Origin: Ruminococcus sp.
GTDB lineage: Bacteria; Bacillota; Clostridia; Oscillospirales; Ruminococcaceae
Assembly: GCF_016287535.1 (NCBI RefSeq)
Contig: NZ_JAEFAJ010000012.1
Location: 1-64,000, forward strand
Reading direction: 5' to 3'
DNA length: 64,000 bases
Both the position numbers and the translations under genes were made by a program. A model generated the notes under the pieces. That model made no database searches. It saw only the letters and a list, made by a program, of their open reading frames with translations, and was not told the DNA's origin. Below, piece by piece: positions 51,862 through 61,172 of the stretch (its first letter is position 1; the number at the start of each line of letters is the position of its first letter).

Positions 51862-54800
51862 TCAAATTCGCCTCCTTTTGCGCCTGTACAAGGCGGATCC
51901 GCTTATTATTCCTATCGCTGTCAGCAGAGTTCCGAAGAAATATATCCTTCCTCTGCCTCCGCCGCCTGTTTCGGGCAGCCTGTAGCGAATACTCCTGTTA
52001 TTTACGATTATCGGATTATCCTCATCGTTGGTCTCTACCATATTTCCGCTGTAGCTTACGATAAATCCTTCATCACTTGACTTCCAGATATTTTCCGTAC
52101 TGTCGTAGCCCACCGTATTTGAACTGTCACCGATCCACTGTTCTTCGATGTAGTAACGGTAGCGGTAGCCGGAAGCTTCCTGGATATCATCTGCTCCGTC
52201 GCCTTTTGTCCAGTGATACTTCCAGTTGTCAGCCTCACTCAGCGTTACCGGTCTGGAGAAAGATGTGTCTTCCGTAAAAGCTGAAGTAAGGTTTAACGGA
52301 TTTGTTGCGGAATCGGAATCGAGAACCAGTCCGTACTGAGAATAATTTGAAGTGTATGTACCGCCCGAAAGGGTATATCCAGCTTTATCAAGGTCTGTGT
52401 TTTCAATCGCTTCATACAACCTTGAGCTCCACACCTCAAAATCCTCTGTTCCCGTCGTGTTATAGTATATAACTATGTCCTTCGATGTATCTACATCAGT
52501 CGGGAGATCAAATACAGCATCTATCGTTCCCCATTGATTGCCTTTTGTATCGACAGAACCAAGAAGAATATACTGAGACTTGTTATTAGTATCGGTATAT
52601 GTCAGAGTTGCTCTGATAGTATGTGGTGTAGTAGAGTCGTTGCCGTTGTGATGACCTGCTACCTGAGCAATATGGTGATATTTCTGACCGGGTGTAAGAT
52701 TAAGATTTTTAAGGTTTTTAGAAACACCCTGCCAGTCATCAGTTCTGCCTGATACTACAACAGCATAATTGGACTGATAATTCTTTTGCGATAGACTTGT
52801 GCTGCCAAAAGGTCCCCAGCCATTGCTGCTGTAATTCTGCATTGTATTATATTCATACACCGCAGTTCCGTTAGCAGCTGCTGTATATTCACCGCTTCCG
52901 ACAGTTAACTTTCCTGTCGTTTCTTCAACATTGATCGCATGATTGCCTTCGATAGCAGCGAATTCGTCCATTCTGAATTGACCTGGACCGATAAAAGGCT
53001 GACCGGGCGGATCAAAGGATTCAACTATAATATACATTCCGTAAGGGTTGATATCCGGCGGCAGAGTGACCGTTCCCATAAGATGAGTCCATTCGCCTGA
53101 ATAAACCTTTGTCTGCTCTATAACACTATAGCTGGCATCGCCGTTTTCAAGTCCGTCGTACAGTGTGAATTTGAAAATAACATATTTTTTAGTCACACCG
53201 CCAACCGTTTCCTCAACACCCACATCTTCATCGTATCTTACATAGGTACTGAATGTATAAGTATGATTTACCTTGAATATCTGAGGATCAAGATCGTACC
53301 TTGCACCCTGATTTGAAGCCGTTCTGTCTGTATTACCCGGACCTCTTATAAGCATTCCGTCGCCCTTTGCATAAGCGTTGTAGGAACTCGTCAGTATCTC
53401 TGAACCACCGTTTGGTATCCAGCCGTCAGTCCATTGTGAAAACGAGTGGTGCAGGAGCAGCAGAGAGTCTTCTGCCTCGTCGGTATATATCTTGATATCG
53501 ACTTCATTTGCAATAACCGACGGATCGGTCTCAGGTGCGAGATTTGATATTTCAAACGTCCTGTCGCTTATCTGGTCTACTTCCACCGTATTCGGAACGC
53601 ATTTCGGATACGCAGAATCCATTGGATAATACTCAACGCCGTTTGGCGCAGTGAATGCAAATTCTACGCTGCCTCCGGCATATATCTTATCCTCGTCCGA
53701 GCCGACTTCATATGTCGAAAGCAGATTGCCCGCCGCGTCACGAAGATTTATCCTCAGGCTTGTAGCCTGACTCGGTGCATACGGGGCGCGTTCTCTTTTA
53801 AGTACCAGTCGTATATTCGTTTTGTCTGCGGTTGCGGTATTTATCCAGTTCTTCTGAACGTGGATATCAACATTTGTGACGTCCTTGTTGGTTATTGTAG
53901 GATTGCCGTACTGGTCTGTTCCGTATGAAGCCACATAGCCATCCGGCACGTTGAGCTCCTCAACAGAATAGGTATAGAAATGATCACCGTATCTTGTCGG
54001 AAGCATTACCGGCGAGCTCCATGACCAGCCCGGCGAGCTCAGAGTAAACGTCATCTTTCCGCCTATCTCCACCGGCTGCGGTTCTCCGCCGTTATCAGAA
54101 CGGAACAGCTTGAACTTTACCGGATGACCGGTCGGACCCGCAACAACAGTTCCCGACGGATTCAGCCACGTCTTTGTTACGTTAAGTGTAGTTTCTTCCT
54201 GACGTACAATGTTAGTGAAGTTGTAGCTGTCCGTAACATTCAGCGCCGCAGGTGTACCGCTGACTGCACTGCCGCTTTCTATCGGCCGCGCCGCAGCATT
54301 GACCAGTACACTTGAATATATATTCGGATCTATACCGTTTTCGACAACGTAATATTTTCTTGTCTCATCGGCTAAATAGAAATCCTTTCGTTCTCCGTCC
54401 TTCAGCCGGAACGGATTAGGCTCTCCGAGATCAGCAAGCACATAGGTTCCTGAATCCACAGGATCTTCGACATATACCGCAAACTGATATGTCGGACAGT
54501 TCGCATCATCTGTCCTGTCATAATCATTTGAATAATGATTGCGGAAATCAACGTCCTTTATAACAGTCAGAGGTCTTACTGTGGGGAGGTTCATATCTAT
54601 GGCAAGGTTTGAATAACAGCCGCCTCGTTCGAGATAGAACATCTCGATAGTATGAGCCTTGTTGTCCCTTGCGTCACAGCTCTTGCCTTCAATGCCTGCA
54701 AATTTGCTTGCCAGAGTCTCTACCTTCCACTTTGATTCCGATGCGCCGTCGGTATTCACACCGTTGTCAGGCTTCGGGATATCAGCGTATACAGGCAGCC

Positions 54801-56346
54801 CCGGATTGCTGCTCCTTAAATTGTTATATGCGGTCTCGGCAACGCTGCCGAGTGCGTTATCCTGCGTCCACACAAGACCGTTGGTAAAATCTATCATACC
54901 AGCGGCAGGCTCGTGGATACCGCCTATATCAAGAACAAGAACATCATCAACGAATACCCACATATCGTCATCACCGCTGTACTTTAATACTATCGGTTCC
55001 GTCGGAGCACCGAGATTTTTGAACCTGGCGTCCATTTTCATTCCGAAATGGTGATTGAAGCCGTTACCGTTGAAGTTAGGGTCTCTTCTTGTCAGATCGT
55101 ACTGATCGAAGGGGAAGAATCCTATCTTGAACTCACCGCCGTTAGCTCCGTCATATTCAACATCAGTGAGGTTGTTATAGTCCTTGTCTCTGTGATGATC
55201 CCTGTTTATGATATGATATGTACTTTCATAAACAGTAAAATCATGGGTATCCTCATTATAATAAGCGTAATTGTTATTGCTGTTATAAACAAGGTGCCCG
55301 TTAATATCCTGCAGAAAATGATTTACACCGGTATAGACTGTCTTATAAGCGCTCGGTGTTTCACTAAAAAGATAATCTAGGCTGTGTGCCGCGGTATTGT
55401 TCATCACGGGATAACCGGCAGCCGACAGCTGATTCTTTACTATTCCCTGTATTGGTCTGTTGCCCGACAGCTGAGAGGAATACAGGCTATTTGTGTTATA
55501 ATCACCTGAGTAGTTGTTCTTGCTTATCAGCTCTGTTTGTGTACGTGTGTAAACATTATAATAATAATCACCATAATGATAATCATCGTCATTGTCGGCA
55601 TTTGTACCAATAAAATCAGGCGTACCATAAGAGAAGAACATGATATCATCTGTGGGATTTCTTCCATTGTTAACACCGGCATACTTTATATGATTATGCA
55701 CCCATTTATGACTGTCGCTGTCCCATGAGATATCATAGTTGTTCAGCTTTGATTCAAGCTCGTTCTCGGTATCATGATAATCAAACAGCGTGATATTGAT
55801 ACCTCGTGCGATATTATCTATGGTAGATACTCCTGAAGGTGATTCAAGCTCTGTGGGATCATTCGCAAGAGAAGCCCTCATCGCCTTTCCTAACCTGAAC
55901 TCTGCCGCCGCTGCCGGATCAAGCTGTTCAAGGAGCATTTCCTCATCTTCCTCCTCAGGAAGATCTATGGAAACGATATTGCTCTCCTCATTATCCGACT
56001 TATCACTGCTTCCGGGAAGCTCCTCGCCGGTATAGCAGAGCGTTGTGTGCAAATGCTCTTCATTACCGCATACAAGGACCTTCTCATAGCACTCCTCGGT
56101 ATGAGTATGCTCCTCGTTCTCATCAAGTCCGCATACAAGACGGTATTCATAACATTCATCGGTATGCTCATGCTCCGCTATGGCGCACAGTGGTTCATTC
56201 ACCATTGTGATGACAGTATCGTGAAGTTCCCAGAGGACTCCCGATGAAACAAATACTGATAAAACAAGCAGCAGCGAGACCATTCGCCGTCGCTTAACGC
56301 TGTTTTTATGAATTATCTCATAAAAACTGTCGAAATAGTTTTTCAT
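51862..56346 (-). CDS. Large pilus tip/adhesin with fibro-slime (PA14-like) domain, LPETG-anchored
   Basis: 1494 residues. An N-terminal basic stretch and membrane helix (about 18-42) are followed by repeated H-T-x-E-C-Y ... L-V-C-G motifs (about 58-105) and an acidic linker. A fibro-slime/PA14-like domain at about 420-500 has the signature DDDMWVFVDDVLVLDIGGIH and IDFTNG. Cna-B modules (VTKTWLNPSG; VQKNWINTATAD) and two CBM-like beta-sandwich segments come next. The tail is YRLPETGG, a helix and RRKRRR. It probably binds a glycan or host surface at the pilus tip. Confidence 0.88.
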   Translation of the reverse strand: MKNYFDSFYEIIHKNSVKRRRMVSLLLVLSVFVSSGVLWELHDTVITMVNEPLCAIAEHEHTDECYEYRLVCGLDENEEHTHTEECYEKVLVCGNEEHLHTTLCYTGEELPGSSDKSDNEESNIVSIDLPEEEDEEMLLEQLDPAAAAEFRLGKAMRASLANDPTELESPSGVSTIDNIARGINITLFDYHDTENELESKLNNYDISWDSDSHKWVHNHIKYAGVNNGRNPTDDIMFFSYGTPDFIGTNADNDDDYHYGDYYYNVYTRTQTELISKNNYSGDYNTNSLYSSQLSGNRPIQGIVKNQLSAAGYPVMNNTAAHSLDYLFSETPSAYKTVYTGVNHFLQDINGHLVYNSNNNYAYYNEDTHDFTVYESTYHIINRDHHRDKDYNNLTDVEYDGANGGEFKIGFFPFDQYDLTRRDPNFNGNGFNHHFGMKMDARFKNLGAPTEPIVLKYSGDDDMWVFVDDVLVLDIGGIHEPAAGMIDFTNGLVWTQDNALGSVAETAYNNLRSSNPGLPVYADIPKPDNGVNTDGASESKWKVETLASKFAGIEGKSCDARDNKAHTIEMFYLERGGCYSNLAIDMNLPTVRPLTVIKDVDFRNHYSNDYDRTDDANCPTYQFAVYVEDPVDSGTYVLADLGEPNPFRLKDGERKDFYLADETRKYYVVENGIDPNIYSSVLVNAAARPIESGSAVSGTPAALNVTDSYNFTNIVRQEETTLNVTKTWLNPSGTVVAGPTGHPVKFKLFRSDNGGEPQPVEIGGKMTFTLSSPGWSWSSPVMLPTRYGDHFYTYSVEELNVPDGYVASYGTDQYGNPTITNKDVTNVDIHVQKNWINTATADKTNIRLVLKRERAPYAPSQATSLRINLRDAAGNLLSTYEVGSDEDKIYAGGSVEFAFTAPNGVEYYPMDSAYPKCVPNTVEVDQISDRTFEISNLAPETDPSVIANEVDIKIYTDEAEDSLLLLHHSFSQWTDGWIPNGGSEILTSSYNAYAKGDGMLIRGPGNTDRTASNQGARYDLDPQIFKVNHTYTFSTYVRYDEDVGVEETVGGVTKKYVIFKFTLYDGLENGDASYSVIEQTKVYSGEWTHLMGTVTLPPDINPYGMYIIVESFDPPGQPFIGPGQFRMDEFAAIEGNHAINVEETTGKLTVGSGEYTAAANGTAVYEYNTMQNYSSNGWGPFGSTSLSQKNYQSNYAVVVSGRTDDWQGVSKNLKNLNLTPGQKYHHIAQVAGHHNGNDSTTPHTIRATLTYTDTNNKSQYILLGSVDTKGNQWGTIDAVFDLPTDVDTSKDIVIYYNTTGTEDFEVWSSRLYEAIENTDLDKAGYTLSGGTYTSNYSQYGLVLDSDSATNPLNLTSAFTEDTSFSRPVTLSEADNWKYHWTKGDGADDIQEASGYRYRYYIEEQWIGDSSNTVGYDSTENIWKSSDEGFIVSYSGNMVETNDEDNPIIVNNRSIRYRLPETGGGGRGRIYFFGTLLTAIGIISGSALYRRKRRRI

Positions 56347-56372
56347 CTATTTCACCGTTCCCCTTTCTGGCA

Positions 56373-56945
56373 TTATTTTTTGGACCATATCCTGAAAAGC
56401 ACCCTGCCGACTATCTGATCCTTTCCTACGCAGCCTATCGCTGAACTTCTGCTGTCCACAGAAGAACCGCGCTGGTCGCCGAGTATGAATATCCTGTCCT
56501 CAGGCACCTCATACGGGAATTCTATCTCACATCTTCCCAGCTCCTTTTCCTCTACATAAGGCTCGTCAAGAAGCTCTCCGTTGACATAGACGTTCCCGTC
56601 GCCGTCCATGTCTATCATGTCCCCTGAAAGACCTATAACGCGCTTCAGCAGCGATTTGTTCTGCCATGAAACGCAGCAAAGCTCTCCGTGTTTTACCTTG
56701 TCCGACTTGACAAGGACGAGGATATCCCCCTCCTTCAAGGTCGGCTCCATGCTGCTTCCGGCTACCTGTACCACCGGAAATAACAGAGTTGATACAAGCA
56801 CTGCCACAGCCGCCACAACTATAAGGATAGATATTGTGCTGAACAGCGTGCTTCTGAATTTTTTCCTGTATTTTATGTTTTTGAGCTCCGTTTCTACCTG
56901 CTCAACAGACGGCAGGGTTTCCGGAGCCTTTTTCTTAGCTGACAT
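56373..56945 (-). CDS. lepB: Signal peptidase I, pilus locus 1
   Basis: 190 residues. One membrane helix (about 35-57) precedes the catalytic Ser in GSSMEPTL and catalytic Lys in LLKRVIG. The later boxes are LGDQRGSSVDSRSSAIG. Dedicated signal peptidases are common in pilus loci and mature the pilins. It overlaps the upstream coiled-coil gene by 11 bp. Confidence 0.93.
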   Translation of the reverse strand: MSAKKKAPETLPSVEQVETELKNIKYRKKFRSTLFSTISILIVVAAVAVLVSTLLFPVVQVAGSSMEPTLKEGDILVLVKSDKVKHGELCCVSWQNKSLLKRVIGLSGDMIDMDGDGNVYVNGELLDEPYVEEKELGRCEIEFPYEVPEDRIFILGDQRGSSVDSRSSAIGCVGKDQIVGRVLFRIWSKK

Positions 56946-57312
56946 AATCCACTATTTCCTTATTAATCATTTTTTCCGCAAGTCCCGATTCTGCTTCGGA
57001 AATGATCCTGCGTGCCTTTTCCTCGGCGTCCCTGATTATAGCTTCCGCCTTCTTTTCAGCTTCAGCGGAAGCAGCGCCGTGAAGCTGGCTGATATAGTCG
57101 TCCGCTGTCTGCTGAGCTGCTTCAAACAGTCCGTTCAGCTTTGCAGCCACATCCGCGAGGGAACCCGCATTGCTTATTTTAAGTTCCTTTTCCTTCAGTT
57201 TTTCACGGAGCTCCTCATTTTCCTTTATGAGCTCCTCCTGTTTTTTCTGGTATTCATAGATTATATATATCAGGTCACTTCTTTTCAAGTGCTTGAATTC
57301 CTTATCAGTCAT
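56935..57312 (-). CDS. Coiled-coil protein at head of pilus operon
   Basis: 125 residues, highly charged. A short helical head (KEFKHLKRSDLIYIIYEY) precedes a long predicted coiled coil (EELIKENEELREKLKEKE and EAEKKAEAIIRDAEEKA). There is no signal peptide or membrane segment, so it is cytoplasmic, possibly membrane-peripheral and DivIVA-like. It may organise the pilus-secretion site; the function is not recognised. Confidence 0.7.
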   Translation of the reverse strand: MTDKEFKHLKRSDLIYIIYEYQKKQEELIKENEELREKLKEKELKISNAGSLADVAAKLNGLFEAAQQTADDYISQLHGAASAEAEKKAEAIIRDAEEKARRIISEAESGLAEKMINKEIVDYVS

Positions 57313-57365
57313 AATATTTCTCCATAAAAAGCTGATTTTTTTCTCTGTTTCTATCAGGTATTTAC

Positions 57366-57398
57366 ATTATACCACTAGTTATGAAACGGCGCAACCGT
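57366..57398 (-). promoter_or_regulatory. Promoter and operator-like palindrome of pilus locus 1
   Basis: TATAAT (57366-57371), 17 bp, poor -35 TTGCGC (57389-57394). A near-perfect inverted repeat around GAAACGG / CCGTTTTC covers the -35 region (about 57383-57402), a good position for a regulator. Confidence 0.55.
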
Positions 57399-57672
57399 TT
57401 TCACAGTTTATTAACATAATATTTTATTTTTTGTGGTAAACCACCAATACAGAAGAGGCATTTTGTGCGATTTAAACACAGCGAGGCTCAACCATTTATC
57501 TATACGCTCGGAATATTATGTATAAATTTATACTACAAGGACAACTTTAACACATTGTTAATCACCTGTTTCAAATTTGGAAATCTTTTGTTGCTTTTGT
57601 CAAAAGAATGACCTCTGTATTGTGAGCAACGCCAAAATTCCGCATCATTTCACGAATTTTCACATTTTAAGA

Positions 57673-57702
57673 TTGACTTGACGTACACATAAGAAGTATA
57701 AT
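57673..57702 (+). promoter_or_regulatory. Promoter of pilus locus 2
   Basis: TTGACT (57673-57678), 18 bp, TATAAT (57697-57702). The leader to the first start codon is about 140 nt. Confidence 0.7.
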
Positions 57703-57849
57703 ATACACATGAGGGCTGTGTCCTTGTGATATCAGGTACCTCAGCAGACAAAATAAATCAGTGTGCAGTTGCACAGATGATTTAAATTTATTGTATTAAT
57801 TTTTAGTAATATTACACTTTGTATATTCCGAAAGGCTGCGTATCAGATC

Positions 57850-58410
57850 ATGGACGAAAAAAGCACTAATGAACAGACTAAAAAGCCCTCCGGCAATAAA
57901 AAAGCATTTGCAAAGGCGCTGCTCAGTACGCTGTGTTCTCTCGTCACCGCGGCTGCCGTTATAGTTCTTGTATGCAATTTTATTTTTCCCGTGTTCAAGG
58001 TAACGGGAAACAGCATGGAACCAACACTGTCAGCCGGACAGGTGGTTCTCTGCCATAAGACCTCAGATATAAAAAAAGGCGACGTGATCGCCTTCTACCA
58101 TAATAAAAAGGTCCTTATAAAGCGCGTTATCGGTACTTCGGACGACGTTGTGAACATTCTCGCAGACGGTACAGTCGAACTGAACGGAAGCAGGCTCGAT
58201 GAACCATACGTCAGCCGCAAGGACATTGGAGAATGCGACACAGCTTTCCCTTTTACAGTTCCCGCCGACAGGTACTTCGTCATGGGCGACGCGCGTGATA
58301 CATCCGTGGACAGCCGCTCTTCCTCCGTCGGCTGTGTTGCCGAGGAAAACATTATTGGAAAGGTTTATATTAAGGTGCTGCCATTCGGCTCATCCGGTAA
58401 GGTAAAATGA
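57850..58410 (+). CDS. lepB: Signal peptidase I, pilus locus 2
   Basis: 186 residues. A membrane helix at about 30-50, Ser in GNSMEPTL, Lys in LIKRVIG, and MGDARDTSVDSRSSSVG. It is a clear paralogue of the locus 1 peptidase. The sortase start overlaps its stop by four bases. Confidence 0.93.
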   Translation: MDEKSTNEQTKKPSGNKKAFAKALLSTLCSLVTAAAVIVLVCNFIFPVFKVTGNSMEPTLSAGQVVLCHKTSDIKKGDVIAFYHNKKVLIKRVIGTSDDVVNILADGTVELNGSRLDEPYVSRKDIGECDTAFPFTVPADRYFVMGDARDTSVDSRSSSVGCVAEENIIGKVYIKVLPFGSSGKVK

Positions 58411-59291
58411 AGAATAAGCGCAGTTTTATCATCAACGCCGCACTTGTTGCCGCACTCGTGGCAGGGCTTTGCATAATGGCATATCCCTCATTCAGCAACT
58501 GGTGGAATGCCGGTAAACAGTCCCGTGCTATCGCCATATACGACCAGACAGTAAGCAGCATGGACAGCGCAGACAAGGAAAGGCAGCTCGAAAGAGCAAA
58601 AAAATACAACCGTGAGCTCGCAAAGCTCAGTTCGCCGCTCAGCGATTATAAGGATATAAGAGGCTACGAAAGTTCTCTCGATATAACAGGCACCGGTATA
58701 ATGGGGTATATTGAAATACCAAAGATCAATACCTATCTCCCCATATACCACGGCACAAGTCCGGAGGTGCTGAATGTAGCCGTAGGACATATAGAGGGTA
58801 CCTCCCTCCCGATAGGCGGAAAGGGCAGCCATTCGGTAATATCCGCACACCGCGGTCTGCCGTCGGCAAAGCTCTTCACTGATATAGATCAGCTTACGGA
58901 AAACGATACCTTCCGCATAACTGTTCTTGATGAGATACTGGACTATGAGGTCGACGAGATAGCTACTGTCCTCCCCTACGAAATGGACAGACTCGCACCT
59001 GTACCTGGCATGGACTGCGTTACTCTCATGACCTGCACTCCATACGGTATAAACACTCACAGGCTGCTTGTACGAGCGCACAGGATAGATACAGAGCTTC
59101 CGCACGTTGTAAAAGTTCCTGCTGACGCAGTCCCTGTTGATGAAATAGCGGTACTGCCGTTCATAGTGATACCCGTACTCATATGCCTTATACTTTTCTG
59201 GATATTCAGCGGCAGACAGGATAAAAACAATAAAATAAAAAAAGAGGTGATCTCATGCCGTTCCCCAAAAACAGATCCACGAGATTTATAG
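58407..59291 (+). CDS. srtC: Class C sortase, locus 2
   Basis: 294 residues with the same plan as the locus 1 sortase: N-terminal helix, SAHRGLPSA with His, TLMTCTPYGINTHRLLVR with Cys and Arg, and a C-terminal membrane helix with a basic tail. It is a close paralogue, so the two divergent loci probably arose by duplication. It overlaps the pilin gene by 37 bp. Confidence 0.93.
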   Translation: MKNKRSFIINAALVAALVAGLCIMAYPSFSNWWNAGKQSRAIAIYDQTVSSMDSADKERQLERAKKYNRELAKLSSPLSDYKDIRGYESSLDITGTGIMGYIEIPKINTYLPIYHGTSPEVLNVAVGHIEGTSLPIGGKGSHSVISAHRGLPSAKLFTDIDQLTENDTFRITVLDEILDYEVDEIATVLPYEMDRLAPVPGMDCVTLMTCTPYGINTHRLLVRAHRIDTELPHVVKVPADAVPVDEIAVLPFIVIPVLICLILFWIFSGRQDKNNKIKKEVISCRSPKTDPRDL

Positions 59292-60280
59292 TATTTCTGC
59301 TTTCAGTGCTTCTATGCATATCATTCTGCGCCCCGTTCACAGGCAGCTGCGAGAACAGCAGCGACCGTTCCATAACACTTATATGCCGTAAGGATGAGAC
59401 CATTCTTACAGGTATGCAATGGAAACTGTACAGAATAGGAGAGCGTTCGGGAAACAGCTTCACTCTTACAGGAGATTTTGCCGGCTATCCCATAGACATG
59501 AGCAGCATAACCGAAGAAAACGTGGAACAGACAGCAAAGACCATAGAAAGCTACGCTGTTGCAGACGGTATCACACCAGTAAACAGTGGCATGACCGATG
59601 AAAACGGTGAACTGACATTCGGCGGTCTGACCAAGGGACTGTACCTTGCTGTCGGCAAAACACTGAAGGTCGGAAACACATACTATGTTCCCTCTTCCCT
59701 GCTGCTTGAGGCAGGCGAAAAAGATGTATCCTTCAGCTATAACGCCTATCCAAAGTTCTTCTATGCTACTCTTGGAAATACTATCGGTTCGTACACTGTC
59801 AGAAAGGTATGGGTAAACGATTCAGACGACAACGCAGCTCATCCGACCTATGTAACGGTTGACCTGTACTGCAACGGCGAGCTTCACGATACAGTGACCC
59901 TGAACGAAGATAATAACTGGGAATACCGCTGGAAGGAGCTTGATCCCACAAATAACTGGCACGTTGCCGAGCGTGATATTCCTGTGGATTATACAGTAAT
60001 AATCGACTTCAACAGCACCCAGTACCTGATAAAGAACAGCTACAGGTCAACAGGCACGACCTCTTCCACAACTACAACGTCATCAATAACAGTTATAACA
60101 ACAACTACAACAACTGCCATAAATCAGACAACGATCACAAAACCTCCCACAACAACATCGGCACTGCCGCCCCTTGCACAGACCGGACAGCTGTGGTGGC
60201 CGGTAATACCTCTAAGCGCCGGCGGACTTATTCTTATATCACTGGGTACTCTTATAAAAACCAAAAAAGATGATAAATAA
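59255..60280 (+). CDS. Small Cna-B pilin/adhesin with LAQTG signal
   Basis: 341 residues from ATG 59255 behind AGAGGTGAT. The signal peptide ends near FTGSC. A SpaA-like domain (LTGMQWKLYRIGE ... LTKGLYLAVG) precedes a Cna-B domain (TVRKVWVNDSDDN ... WHVAERD). A Thr-rich stalk of about 45 residues follows, then the variant sorting signal LAQTG, a membrane helix and KTKKDDK. It is the only pilin of locus 2, so it may form a short fibre or be attached by the sortase to another subunit. Confidence 0.87.
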   Translation: MPFPKNRSTRFIVFLLSVLLCISFCAPFTGSCENSSDRSITLICRKDETILTGMQWKLYRIGERSGNSFTLTGDFAGYPIDMSSITEENVEQTAKTIESYAVADGITPVNSGMTDENGELTFGGLTKGLYLAVGKTLKVGNTYYVPSSLLLEAGEKDVSFSYNAYPKFFYATLGNTIGSYTVRKVWVNDSDDNAAHPTYVTVDLYCNGELHDTVTLNEDNNWEYRWKELDPTNNWHVAERDIPVDYTVIIDFNSTQYLIKNSYRSTGTTSSTTTTSSITVITTTTTTAINQTTITKPPTTTSALPPLAQTGQLWWPVIPLSAGGLILISLGTLIKTKKDDK

Positions 60281-60285
60281 CAAAT

Positions 60286-60322
60286 AAAAAGCACCTTTGG
60301 AGTTTTTTCCAAAGGTGCTTTT
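60286..60322. terminator. Bidirectional terminator after pilus locus 2
   Basis: AAAAGCACCTTTGGA / TCCAAAGGTGCTTTT, T-rich on both sides, between convergent genes. Confidence 0.92.
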
Positions 60323-60323
60323 G

Positions 60324-60980
60324 TCACTTATTCCCGTTTTTAATACTGCCTCTAACAGCTACTCTGCCCTGTCCGCTAAGTGTGCAGGTAAAAAGCGTTA
60401 TATCCCATTCATCAGTCTTTCCATAGAACATTCCCTCCGAATCGCTGCCGTCCAGCACTCTTATATCCTCAACTTTATAGCTAAAGACAGTTCCGGAAGT
60501 ATCCGTGAAAAATAAATCATCGCCGTTGTTAAGCTTTGAGATGAGCCCGAAATGGCTGTTGTAATTATGAGCTGCTATAATAAGGTCTTTCCCGGCAGCA
60601 GTACCGCTGAAACGGCAGGGCGAATAATTAAGCGCGTCATAGCTCCAATTGTCGATAACGGGCAGTTCCAGACCAAGGGCAGGCATAGAGATATATCCGC
60701 AGTATTCTCTGCCGTCAACCGTGATGGGTGAGGGCATTTTCTCAGTATCATCGCTTTGTTCCTTATATGGAGCAAAAAGATCATCTGCAGGATTTGTCAG
60801 TATTTCCGCTGGCTTTTCAGCAGTAGTCTCAGGGATAAGCTGTATCAGCTCCGACATGACAACCTGAGAATTCTTATATGCCTTTTTGTCCTTTACAACA
60901 TTGTACGCGCAGAGGGAAAAAGCTGCAAGTATCATCAGCAAACCGCTGCATATAAGTATTTTTTTAGTTATATTCCTCAT
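60324..60980 (-). CDS. Sortase, not class C (class D/E-like)
   Basis: 218 residues from ATG 60980. An N-terminal helix, then ISMPALGLELPVI, catalytic His in IAAHNYNSHFG, catalytic Cys in TLFTCTLSGQGRVAVRG with Arg. It lacks the C-terminal membrane helix and lid of class C enzymes. It could be the housekeeping-like anchor for the pili or handle the LAQTG signal. It has its own consensus promoter. Confidence 0.85.
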   Translation of the reverse strand: MRNITKKILICSGLLMILAAFSLCAYNVVKDKKAYKNSQVVMSELIQLIPETTAEKPAEILTNPADDLFAPYKEQSDDTEKMPSPITVDGREYCGYISMPALGLELPVIDNWSYDALNYSPCRFSGTAAGKDLIIAAHNYNSHFGLISKLNNGDDLFFTDTSGTVFSYKVEDIRVLDGSDSEGMFYGKTDEWDITLFTCTLSGQGRVAVRGSIKNGNK

Positions 60981-61020
60981 GTTGTTAATTCCGATCAATA
61001 GTATTTAAGTTTACAAGGCG

Positions 61021-61049
61021 ATTATATCACCCAAACGTCAATTTGTCAA
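61021..61049 (-). promoter_or_regulatory. Promoter of the third sortase gene
   Basis: Perfect consensus TTGACA (61044-61049), 17 bp, TATAAT (61021-61026). Confidence 0.88.
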
Positions 61050-61081
61050 TATCACAGTCCATACAAACAGGCAGTATAAAA

Positions 61082-61108
61082 TAAAAAACGCCTGCTGTTG
61101 CAGACGTT
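61082..61108 (-). terminator. Terminator behind the tRNA-Asn fragment
   Basis: Minus strand AACGTCTGC-AACA-GCAGGCGTT followed by TTTTTA. Confidence 0.88.
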
Positions 61109-61112
61109 CTTT

Positions 61113-61172
61113 TGGCTCCCCCTGCCCGGCTCGAACGGGCGACAACTCGGTTAACAGCCGAGTGCTCTACCA
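61113..61172 (-). pseudogene. 3' fragment of tRNA-Asn(GTT), probable attachment-site remnant
   Basis: On the minus strand the D-arm end (GGTAGAGC), anticodon arm CTCGGCTGTTAACCGAG, T-arm GCCCGTTCGAGCCGGGC and acceptor GGGGGAGCCA are perfect. The 5' acceptor strand and first D-arm half are missing: the bases before GGTAGAGC do not contain the needed CTCCCC...TAGCTCAG. A natural terminator follows the CCA. This is what remains at the far end of an element integrated into a tRNA 3' part. Confidence 0.75.

Larger units (their letters stand above)
57313..57849. other. Divergent region between two pilus loci
   Basis: 537 bp, A/T-rich, with a promoter at each end. No ORF or tRNA is seen. The middle holds several short inverted repeats such as TATAAATTTATA (about 57520-57535). 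Confidence 0.5.

Noticed and set aside
61113-61172. Functional tRNA-Asn gene
   Set aside because: The 5' acceptor strand and first D-arm half are absent, so no mature tRNA could form.
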